A stretch of DNA of 64,000 nt from NCBI RefSeq assembly GCF_000379525.1, contig NZ_KB902475.1, positions 1 to 64,000 of the forward strand, written 5' to 3'. Positions within the stretch are counted from its first letter, which is position 1, and each line of letters begins with the position of its first letter. Shown piece after piece: positions 57,356 through 64,000 of the stretch. Source of the stretch: Lamprocystis purpurea DSM 4197 (GTDB taxonomy: Bacteria > Pseudomonadota > Gammaproteobacteria > Chromatiales > Chromatiaceae). Below the pieces are notes generated by a model. The model did not search any database and was not told where the DNA came from. It saw nothing but the letters and a program-made list of their open reading frames with translations. A program made the position numbers and the translations under genes.

Positions 57356-58855
57356 ATGCCGACAGAAGAGGTCGTCTCCCAGCGTCTGAAAAACCTGGAG
57401 CGACACTTGGAGCAAGAGAACCCGGTGCTCCTCAACGCGGTGCAAAGCTTTCGCGAACTCGACACGGTCGCCCAGGGCATGGGGCTCTTGGCGCGCAACG
57501 AATCCTATGCGACCCAGATCCCCTGGTGGCCGCTGATCTCGGTGCTCGGGACCTTCTCGTCGGGCAAATCGACATTCATCAATCACTTTCTCGGGCACAA
57601 AATCCAGCGCACCGGCAATCAGGCGGTAGACGATCGCTTCACGGTCATCTGCTACAGCAGCGCCGCGACGCCCCACGCTCTGCCCGGCGTCGCCCTGGAC
57701 GCCGACCCACGCTTTCCGCTCTACCGCATCTCCTCCAGCATCAATGAGGTGGCGGCCGGCGAGGGGGAGCGCATCGATGCCTACCTGCAACTGCGCGCCT
57801 GCCCGAGCGAGCGGTTACGCGGCCGGATCCTGATCGACTCCCCCGGCTTCGACGCCGACAAGCAGCGCACCGCCACGCTGCGCATCGTCGATCACATCAT
57901 CGACCTGTCGGACCTGGTGCTGGTCTTCTTCGACGCCCGTCACCCGGAACCGGGCGCCATGCGCGACACCCTGCAGCACCTGGTGGCGAATACCATCAAG
58001 CGTGCCGACTCGGGTAAATTCCTGTTCATCCTCAACCAACTCGACATCACCGCCCGTGAGGACAACCCCGAGGACGTGGTCGCGGCCTGGCAGCGCGCAC
58101 TCGGCGAGGAGGGTCTGTCCGCCGGCCGCTTCTATACCATCTATTGCCCGGATGCGGCCAGCCCGATCGATGACGAGGCCCGGCGGCGGCGCTACGAGAC
58201 CAAGCGCGATGCCGATTTGGGCGAGATCCACGGACGCATGCAGGCGGTCGAGGTGGAGCGTGCCTACCGCATCATCGGCGCCCTGGACAAGACCGCGACC
58301 GACCTTGGCGAGTCCGCGGCGCCGATTCTCCAGGAGGCGCTGACCCGCTGGCGTAAGCAGGTGCTGACCGCCGATACGATCTTGTTCGGCACCCTCGGTG
58401 TCCTGTTTCTCATCTGGAGTGTGAGCGCCGGCCACTGGCAGGCCGGGCTCACCTACAGCCCGCCGTGGCTCGACCTCCTGCATCAGGTGTCCTGGGGCAC
58501 CAAGGCGCTGATCGGCGCCCTGCTCGGCCTGGCAGCCGCCGCCCATTTCAGCATCCGCCGCGTGACTGCCGGGCGGCTGATCAACCGGGTGCGCACCCGT
58601 GCGGCGGCGTCCAGTGTGCGCGGCGATCTGGTTGGTGCCTTCGAGCGCAACACGGTCTGGTCGCGAACACTCCTGAGCACACGCCCCATCGGGTGGGACA
58701 GCGCGGCGCAGCGGCGGGTGGAACAGGTGCTCCAGAATTGTGATGCCTATATCCAGAAGCTCAATGACCGCTTCACCAACCCCTCCGGTCATGCGGCGAC
58801 TGCACCTGGGCGCAAGTCAGCGAGCCGCAAATCGGCGCCTGTTAAAAAACAATGA
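57356..58855 (+). CDS. Dynamin-like GTPase with C-terminal membrane segments
   Basis: 499 residues from ATG 57356. G1 P-loop GTFSSGKST (65-73), G3 DSPGFD near 160 and G4 NQLD, as in bacterial dynamin-like proteins. Two hydrophobic segments near residues 340-410 (TILFGTLGVLFLIWSV; GTKALIGALLGLAAAAHF) anchor it in the membrane, and the tail is Lys/Ser/Arg-rich. Such proteins bend, fuse or protect membranes, and some defend against phages; the role here is unknown. The stop overlaps the ROK kinase start. Confidence 0.85.
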   Translation: MPTEEVVSQRLKNLERHLEQENPVLLNAVQSFRELDTVAQGMGLLARNESYATQIPWWPLISVLGTFSSGKSTFINHFLGHKIQRTGNQAVDDRFTVICYSSAATPHALPGVALDADPRFPLYRISSSINEVAAGEGERIDAYLQLRACPSERLRGRILIDSPGFDADKQRTATLRIVDHIIDLSDLVLVFFDARHPEPGAMRDTLQHLVANTIKRADSGKFLFILNQLDITAREDNPEDVVAAWQRALGEEGLSAGRFYTIYCPDAASPIDDEARRRRYETKRDADLGEIHGRMQAVEVERAYRIIGALDKTATDLGESAAPILQEALTRWRKQVLTADTILFGTLGVLFLIWSVSAGHWQAGLTYSPPWLDLLHQVSWGTKALIGALLGLAAAAHFSIRRVTAGRLINRVRTRAAASSVRGDLVGAFERNTVWSRTLLSTRPIGWDSAAQRRVEQVLQNCDAYIQKLNDRFTNPSGHAATAPGRKSASRKSAPVKKQ

Positions 58856-59757
58856 TCGCGACCATGCGCATCGGTGTTGACCTCGGCGGTACCAAGATCG
58901 AAGTGATCGCCCTGGACCAGGGCGGCGCGATCCTGGCGCGACTGCGCATCCCGGCCCCACGCGGCGACTATCGTGCCACCCTGGACGCCTGCGTGGGCTT
59001 GATCACCGCCTGCGAGTCCGAGACCGGCCGGCAAGGCAGCATCGGGATCGGCACCCCCGGCGCCATCTCGCCGTTCACCGGACGGATGCGCAACGCGAAC
59101 TCGGTCTGGCTCAACGGCCAGGCGCTGGATCGGGACCTCGCCGAGCGCCTGGGGCGACCGGTGCGCATCGCCAACGACGCGGACTGCTTTACCCTCTCCG
59201 AGGCCACCGACGGGGCCGGCCGCGGGGCGCACAGCGTCTTTGGGGTCATCATCGGCACCGGGACCGGCGGCGGCCTGGTGATCGGCGGCCGACTGCTCAC
59301 CGGTCCCAACGCCATCGCCGGGGAATGGGGTCACAATCCCCTGCCCTGGCCTCAGCCGGACGAACTCCCCGGACCGCCGTGCTACTGCGGCAAATGCGGG
59401 TGTATCGAGACCTTCGTCTCCGGACCCGGACTCGCCGCCGACCATGCCGCCCAGACCGGCCGCGCCCTGAGCCCGCCGGAGATCCAGGCCGCCGCCGCGC
59501 GCGGTGAGCCGGGCGCGCTGCAGAGCCTCGCCCGCCACGCCGAACGACTCGCCCGCGGACTCGCCGGCGTGATCAACATCATCGACCCCGAGGTCATCGT
59601 CCTCGGCGGCGGCCTCTCCAACCTCCCCCACCTGTATGAAGACCTCCCCGCGCTGATCCGCTCGCACCTGTTTTGCGACGGCATCGCCACGCGCATCCTG
59701 CCGCCGGTTCATGGCGACTCCAGCGGGGTGCGCGGGGCGGCGTGGCTGTGGGGGTAA
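58852..59757 (+). CDS. ROK family sugar kinase (fructokinase-like)
   Basis: 301 residues. ROK features: IGVDLGGTKIEVIAL (ATP-binding), IANDADCFTLSEAT, GVIIGTGTGGGLVI and the CYCGKCGCIETFVSG zinc motif. The nearest matches by eye are Mak/fructokinase and N-acetylglucosamine kinase. The start ATG overlaps the dynamin stop by 4 bp (ATGA); an alternative is ATG 58864. The link between a dynamin-like protein and a sugar kinase has no obvious reason beyond the operon. Confidence 0.88.
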   Translation: MIATMRIGVDLGGTKIEVIALDQGGAILARLRIPAPRGDYRATLDACVGLITACESETGRQGSIGIGTPGAISPFTGRMRNANSVWLNGQALDRDLAERLGRPVRIANDADCFTLSEATDGAGRGAHSVFGVIIGTGTGGGLVIGGRLLTGPNAIAGEWGHNPLPWPQPDELPGPPCYCGKCGCIETFVSGPGLAADHAAQTGRALSPPEIQAAAARGEPGALQSLARHAERLARGLAGVINIIDPEVIVLGGGLSNLPHLYEDLPALIRSHLFCDGIATRILPPVHGDSSGVRGAAWLWG

Positions 59758-59850
59758 TCACCAGACGTAGGGGCGGGTTTCAAACCCGCCCCTACACGAA
59801 GGTCTGTTTTCTCGCTCCCACGCTGGAGCGCTGGAGCGTAGGAACCAGAG
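59755..59850. repeat. Family A (truncated) fused to family D fragment
   Basis: GACGTAGGGGCGGGTTTC and AAACCCGCCCCTACACGAAG are the family A core without its outer ends. It passes after GGTCTGTTTTCTCG into CTCCCACGCTGGAGCG, the family D motif. It begins at the stop of the ROK kinase. From 59851 to 60050 I see no gene. Confidence 0.75.
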
Positions 59851-60055
59851 TACAGGATTCAACGACCAAGGCATGAGGTGAGGATGACCCGCCCGTAACC
59901 AGCGCCCGCCGCCGGATCGGCGCCGAAGGTTGCGGCGGTCACCACCGCGCCCTTGCGGCCGATGGCGCCGCGTAACAACAGTCGAGGCCGATTGCCCGAT
60001 GGCGGTGGGTATGGCGGCCAAAGTCGCCGGTGCACCGGACGGAGGCCGGAATGAT

Positions 60056-60075
60056 GCTGACACCTGAAGGTCAGC
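60056..60075. promoter_or_regulatory. Candidate operator 1 (GCTGAC-N8-GTCAGC)
   Basis: An exact 6-bp inverted repeat with an 8-bp spacer, centred 34 bp upstream of the centre of operator 2. Both carry TGAC/GTCA half-sites, as expected of two binding sites for one XRE-type dimer. Confidence 0.55.
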
Positions 60076-60090
60076 GCAGCGTTGTTCGGT

Positions 60091-60120
60091 GTTGACTGAT
60101 AGGTCAACGCGTCCTATTCT
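60091..60120 (+). promoter_or_regulatory. Promoter and candidate operator 2 of the methyltransferase gene
   Basis: A -35 hexamer TTGACT (60092-60097) and a -10 hexamer TATTCT (60115-60120) are separated by exactly 17 bp. The ATG at 60127 lies 6 bases after the -10, where transcription should start, so the mRNA is predicted to be leaderless. An inverted repeat GTTGAC-N6-GTCAAC (60091-60108) covers the -35 hexamer. A repressor bound there would block RNA polymerase. Confidence 0.65.
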
Positions 60121-60126
60121 GGTCCC

Positions 60127-62625
60127 ATGCAACTCCATGCGTTTCTGAAGTCCCGCCGCGCGCAGCTTGGCCTGTCCTTGCGCGCAACTGCCGCAGGCTG
60201 CGGCGTCGACCCAGCCCATCTGTCACGCGTTGAAGCGGGCAGCGCGCCGGCCTCGGACGCCCTGCTTGGACGGCTGGCGGATGTTCTGAGCGTCCCCCTG
60301 GATGAGCTGCTGCTGGTCGCCGGGCGGGTTCCGCCGTCGCTGCAGCGCCTGGTGGAAAGGGACCCGCATCAAGTCGCGGCGGCGCTCAATGACCTCGCGG
60401 GCATGATGGTTGCGGAGCCCGGCGAGTCGTATGGTGGTCCGGTGTTAGGCGGCCCGACCGAGCGGTCCATCGAAGACGGCTTTCCCTTCGAGCACCTGAG
60501 CGAAATCGCGGAGGTGGAGAGTTGGCGTAAGGAGGTTTGGCGGCCGGTCTACCACACGCACAAGTGGTGGGCGCAACGCCTCGGCAGCGTGTTCCGGGCG
60601 GTGATCCTGGGCTGCGCCACACCCAAGGGGACGGCGGTGATGGACCTCTACGCCAGCGCGGTGAAGCTGCCGGGACCGGTGATCTTCGACCCCTTCATGG
60701 GCAGCGGAACCACGGTGGGCGAGGCGCACAAGCTGGGTTGTACCGTGATCGGCCGCGATATCAACCCGGTCGCCTGGCGCGCGGTACGCACGGCCCTGGC
60801 ACCCATCGACCGCACCCGGTTGCTGGCGTTGTTTGCTCAACTCGAAGCGACGGCAGCCCCGGAGCTACGTGCCCTGCACACCAGCCTTGACGGCGCCGGG
60901 GAGCCCTGCGATGTCCTCTATTGGTTTTGGGTCAAACAACTCGACTGCCCGGACTGCGGGTTGGCGGTGGACCTGTTCTCGTCGCGGGTCTTTGCCAAAC
61001 ATGCGTATGTGAAGAAATACCCCAAGGTTCAGTTGGTCTGCCCGCAGTGCGGGGAGATCTTCGCGTCGGACTTCACCAAGACGCGGGCGATCTGCCCGAC
61101 CTGTCGGCAAGGATTCGATCTTCACGCGGGTCCAGCCATCGGCGCCCATGCGGACTGCGGCGGCTGCGGGACCCGCTTCGCCATCGCCACGACGGCCCGG
61201 GCGCGCGGTGAACCGCCCCGCCATCGGCTTTACGCCAAGTTGGTCCTGCGCACTGACGGCTCCAAAGCGTATCTACGGGCAACCCCGGCGGACGCGGCGG
61301 CTTATGCGGCTGCGGGCACTCGACTGCGGGACCTGGATCTGCCTTGCCCGCGGGTGGCGATTCAGCCCGGCTACAACACCCGCCAGGTCCTGAATTACGG
61401 CTATACCCGTTGGGACCAGTTCTTCAACGACCGCCAGTTACTCGGAATCGGGCTTCTGTCGCGCGCCATCGGCGACCTGCCGGCGGGTGCGGAGCGTGAC
61501 GCGCTTTTCGTGCTGTTGTCTGGGGTGCTGGAGTTCAACAACCTGTTCGCCAGCTACAAGGGCGAGGGTACCGGGGCGGTGCGGCATATGTTCTCGCACC
61601 ATGTCCTGAAACCCGAGCGCACCCCCATCGAGGCCAATCTTTGGGGAACGAGCAAATCCTCGGGCTCGTTCCTGAATCTGTTCCAGTCGCGGCTGTTGCG
61701 GGCGGTGGACTACAAGGCCGCGCCCTTCGAACTCGCTCTGGACGATACGGGCGGAAAGAAGGCTGGCCGCAAAGTGTTCGGCAAGAGCCGCCCCATGGGT
61801 GCGCAGGTGCTGAACGCCTGGCCGCGGGCCGGGCTGGCACCGGGGGCCGTCTATCTCTCCTGCGGTGATTCATCCACGACTGATATTCCGGCCCGGAGCG
61901 TCGACGCGGTCGTCACCGACCCGCCTTTCTACGACAACGTGCACTACTCGGAGCTGGCGGACTTCTTTCACGTCTGGCAGCGGCTGTGGTTTGCTGAGGA
62001 CGCGCAGGGATCGGCCGAGACCACGCGCCATCCGGGCGAAGTCCAGGACACCGAGTCGTCGCGTTTCGCCGGGAAGCTGCAGGGTGTCTTCACCGAATGT
62101 CATCGGGTGCTGAAAGACGATGGTCTGCTGGTGTTCTCCTACCACCATTCGCGTGAAGACGGCTGGACCTCGGTCGCCGCCGCGGTGTTGGACGCGGGTT
62201 TCAAGCTCGTCCAGATCCAGCCGGTCAAAGCGGAAATGTCCGTCGCCATGCCCAAGCTGGCGGCCAAGTCACCCATCGACCTGGACGTGCTGATGGTCTG
62301 TCGCAAGGCCGCCGCGGACCGGCGGCCCGTGATCGCGATTGCGGCCGCGATGGACGCGGCCTTGACCGCGGCGGAGACCAAGGTGCGGCGCTTCAACGGC
62401 ACCGGACGGCGGCTGTCGCTGAACGATGTCCGAATCATCGTGTACAGCCAGGCGCTGGTGGAACTGTGCGCCGGCCGCCGGCCGAGCGAGGTCCTGGCGG
62501 CCTTCGAGGGGTTGCTGAACCAGTGCGCGGCGATCTCGCAAGGGCTCTTCGCGGGACAGGACGACCGGCCGCGCACCGTCGGGTTAGCGGCAACGGGATT
62601 ACCGGTCCAAGCGTCTTTGTTCTGA
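60127..62625 (+). CDS. XRE-regulator/DNA methyltransferase fusion with zinc ribbons
   Basis: 832 residues. Residues 1-65 are an XRE/C-protein-like helix-turn-helix (LGLSLRATAAGCGVDPAHLS, RVEAGSAP). The methylase part has THKWWAQRLGSVFRAVILG, motif I FDPFMGSGTT (187-196) and motif IV DPPF (598-601). Between them lies a 400-residue insert with at least four CxxC pairs (CPDC, CPQC, CPTC, CGGC). The order I then IV with a long central insert, probably target recognition, recalls Zn-ribbon adenine methylases (COG1743/DUF1156-like). No usable ribosome site precedes ATG 60127. The nuclease gene is convergent, 16 bp away. Confidence 0.8.
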   Translation: MQLHAFLKSRRAQLGLSLRATAAGCGVDPAHLSRVEAGSAPASDALLGRLADVLSVPLDELLLVAGRVPPSLQRLVERDPHQVAAALNDLAGMMVAEPGESYGGPVLGGPTERSIEDGFPFEHLSEIAEVESWRKEVWRPVYHTHKWWAQRLGSVFRAVILGCATPKGTAVMDLYASAVKLPGPVIFDPFMGSGTTVGEAHKLGCTVIGRDINPVAWRAVRTALAPIDRTRLLALFAQLEATAAPELRALHTSLDGAGEPCDVLYWFWVKQLDCPDCGLAVDLFSSRVFAKHAYVKKYPKVQLVCPQCGEIFASDFTKTRAICPTCRQGFDLHAGPAIGAHADCGGCGTRFAIATTARARGEPPRHRLYAKLVLRTDGSKAYLRATPADAAAYAAAGTRLRDLDLPCPRVAIQPGYNTRQVLNYGYTRWDQFFNDRQLLGIGLLSRAIGDLPAGAERDALFVLLSGVLEFNNLFASYKGEGTGAVRHMFSHHVLKPERTPIEANLWGTSKSSGSFLNLFQSRLLRAVDYKAAPFELALDDTGGKKAGRKVFGKSRPMGAQVLNAWPRAGLAPGAVYLSCGDSSTTDIPARSVDAVVTDPPFYDNVHYSELADFFHVWQRLWFAEDAQGSAETTRHPGEVQDTESSRFAGKLQGVFTECHRVLKDDGLLVFSYHHSREDGWTSVAAAVLDAGFKLVQIQPVKAEMSVAMPKLAAKSPIDLDVLMVCRKAAADRRPVIAIAAAMDAALTAAETKVRRFNGTGRRLSLNDVRIIVYSQALVELCAGRRPSEVLAAFEGLLNQCAAISQGLFAGQDDRPRTVGLAATGLPVQASLF

Positions 62626-62641
62626 GGATGGTCCCGAACAC

Positions 62642-63382
62642 TCAAGCGTGCTCAAAGACCTGGAAATGCCGGATCTGTCCGGCGTCAGGGCGCGGGTTGC
62701 CACGCGTGGTCGGCTTGGTCTTGCCGTCCAGATAGATCGCATAGCTCTCCAGGGATGTTGCGAAAAACGTACGTTCCAAGGTCCCCACCTGAATCAGGCG
62801 AGCGTCTGACGGAGCCCAATCGGTTGGGAGGATAAGCCGGCAGCGGCCGATTCCTGCCGGATGCAGAGTGAACGGCTGAGGGAATCGGTACATCTTGCGG
62901 TCGCGGATGAATCCGTCACCATAGGAACCGAAGCCCTTGATCCCCTCGTTCACATGGGCCGCGGCGACATCATAGTCGGCGTTTATGAGGTCGCCGTGGG
63001 CGATGCAAATTGAGTGCACCGGTCGGGGGTTCGCGCCGCCACCAGTGTAGAGGAAGAAAACCAGGAAAATATCGCGATTGCTCTTCCGCCCTGAGGGGAT
63101 CGTGCTGTTGGAGTCGTAGTCTTTCCGTGGCGGCTTGCCGTTGCTGAAGGCGAGCGACTTGATTTCGTAGCCTTCGGAAGGCGGCTGGGTCGCGTCGCCG
63201 ACCCAAAAATCGGGGTAACTGTTGCGACCTTGGGGGTACATGGGCAAATCGAGCGAACCAACCCGGTCGGCAAACCAATCCTGTGGAAAATACTCCTTGT
63301 CGTTCGCGCTCCGCGGAATCATGTCAACGCCCGCTGCGATGGCCTGGTGGGCCGCGAGGAAGATCTCGATGCTGTGAGTCAT
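62642..63382 (-). CDS. Putative PD-(D/E)XK restriction endonuclease
   Basis: 246 residues from ATG 63382; the frame is open to GTG 63433, and either start is possible. The catalytic core reads YPDFWVGD, then YEIKSLAF: Asp58 and Glu73-x-Lys75, a PD-(D/E)XK nuclease motif. Other segments (MIPRSANDKEYFPQDWF, GYEIKSLAFSNGKPPRKDYD) are consistent with a type II restriction enzyme. It converges with the methyltransferase gene. I do not know a named homologue, and cleavage specificity cannot be read from the sequence. Confidence 0.65.
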   Translation of the reverse strand: MTHSIEIFLAAHQAIAAGVDMIPRSANDKEYFPQDWFADRVGSLDLPMYPQGRNSYPDFWVGDATQPPSEGYEIKSLAFSNGKPPRKDYDSNSTIPSGRKSNRDIFLVFFLYTGGGANPRPVHSICIAHGDLINADYDVAAAHVNEGIKGFGSYGDGFIRDRKMYRFPQPFTLHPAGIGRCRLILPTDWAPSDARLIQVGTLERTFFATSLESYAIYLDGKTKPTTRGNPRPDAGQIRHFQVFEHA

Positions 63383-63582
63383 GCGGTTGGTGATCCTGAT
63401 CCGACGGGGCCGCAGTTTAACCTCAAGAAGCACAGTCCCGTCGAGTTTGGCGCGCGTGGAACTGCCCTGGCAAACGGAAACAGACGGTTAACCCGCGCCC
63501 TGACCCGACATCCCCGTCGCTCCTTCAGGATCGCTACGCGACTTTCACGGCAAAACGACAACGGTTGTGTTCGTGTTGGTCG

Positions 63583-63690
63583 TGGTCATGAACCTGGACA
63601 CCGCGCGATCTGCACGGTCGTCGGTCCGCACAGCGGACCCTACAGGTCACGGTGTTACCTTAGGGTCCGCTGTGCGGACCGTCCGCAGCT
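63583..63690. repeat. Family E dispersed element, inverted copy
   Basis: The reverse complement of the element at 13243-13348, matching over about 107 bp with few changes, including the non-palindromic GACGACCGTGCA tail. It is followed by TTATCCACAGATGTCACAGA, a direct-repeat-like sequence (CACAGATG three times). Confidence 0.85.
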
Positions 63691-63708
63691 ACTCAGATTT
63701 ATCCACAG

Positions 63709-63993
63709 ATGTCACAGATGTGCACAGATGAAGAAAACATCTGTTCTCAGGATCAGAGCACCGCGAAATGGCCGCTGCTACCGCCGCCGCACCAGCGCCT
63801 CATCCATGGTGCACGCATCGATATCCAGACGGACGGAGTCTCCGAGCTCAAAGTCGATTTTGGTCCCGGATACCGGGTCTACTACGCGTGGCGAGGAGAA
63901 ACGCTGCTGCTCCTGCTTGCCGGCGGCGACAAGTCAACGCAGCAATCCGATATCGCCAAGGCGATTCAACTGAACCGCGATTTCAACGAGTAA
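63709..63993 (+). pseudogene. RelE/HigB-type toxin with replaced N-terminus
   Basis: 94 residues as an open frame. From about residue 38 it matches the addiction-module killer family: QRLIHGARIDIQTDGVSEL, DFGPGYRVYY and LLLAGGDKSTQQSDIAKA. The usual first 35 residues (a FxxWLxxLRDxxA segment) are missing; instead the frame runs through the CACAGATG repeat region, so the N-terminus appears to have been replaced by repeat-derived sequence. It could be an inactive remnant or a functional short form. The antitoxin would lie beyond the right edge. Confidence 0.6.
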
Positions 63994-64000
63994 GACTGAT

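Overview
The window comes from a high-GC gammaproteobacterium, most likely a gas-vesicle-bearing purple sulfur bacterium of the Chromatiaceae (Thiodictyon or Lamprocystis type). This is an inference. It rests on the gvpN tail and GvpL/F gene at the left edge, a TsdA-like dihaem cytochrome, a periplasmic DsrE-family protein, a class I fructose-1,6-bisphosphatase, a KaiB/KaiC cluster and the density of two-component and c-di-GMP genes. No rRNA, tRNA, CRISPR array, transposase or prophage gene was found.

Layout. 1-1304: end of a gas-vesicle operon. 1588-8631: an envelope and signalling block with a TIR-FHA protein, an outer-membrane barrel, two coiled-coil lipoproteins, a Ser/Thr kinase overlapping a periplasmic haem sensor, and a caspase-like protein that has lost its catalytic dyad. 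8914-19970: mostly housekeeping genes (YprB-like nuclease with YprA-like helicase, adenosine kinase, GcvR-Bcp, PIN-PhoH, DsrE). 20100-26703: an FmdB-like protein, then a tightly coupled regulatory operon of a small membrane protein, a symporter-histidine kinase, a response regulator, a DUF294/CBS protein and an HD-GYP regulator. 26851-36705: RNase HII, a zinc peptidase, Lhr helicase, a lone nucleotidyltransferase, a DUF11 protein and an anti-sigma factor. 36702-39564: ECF sigma factor, divergent from a TsdA-like cytochrome and an RTX protein. 39744-44787: KaiC, two KaiB proteins and a PAS-GGDEF-EAL protein in one operon. 44883-59757: AEC transporter, Fbp, 5'-nucleotidase, ParA-like ATPase, an RND pump with a long C-terminal tail and its adaptor, a dynamin-like GTPase and a ROK kinase. 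60127-63433: a candidate restriction-modification system. 63709-63993: a damaged RelE-like toxin gene.

Two systems deserve most attention. The first is the methyltransferase at 60127, which carries its own N-terminal XRE DNA-binding domain and a Zn-finger-rich insert. It has a promoter with ideal 17-bp spacing whose -10 box ends 6 bases before the ATG, so the transcript is predicted to be leaderless. Two inverted repeats sit at the promoter, and a convergent PD-(D/E)XK nuclease gene follows. This looks like a self-regulated R-M system with the controller fused to the methylase. The second is the KaiC-KaiB-KaiB-GGDEF/EAL operon, which suggests a clock-like ATPase wired directly to c-di-GMP.

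The intergenic spaces are unusually rich in palindromic dispersed repeats. I could separate at least five multi-copy families (about 95, 115-124, 100-128, 107 and 87 bp) plus several single palindromes. Many abut or contain the stop codon of the neighbouring gene. They look like non-autonomous MITE/REP-type elements; no mobilising transposase is visible here.
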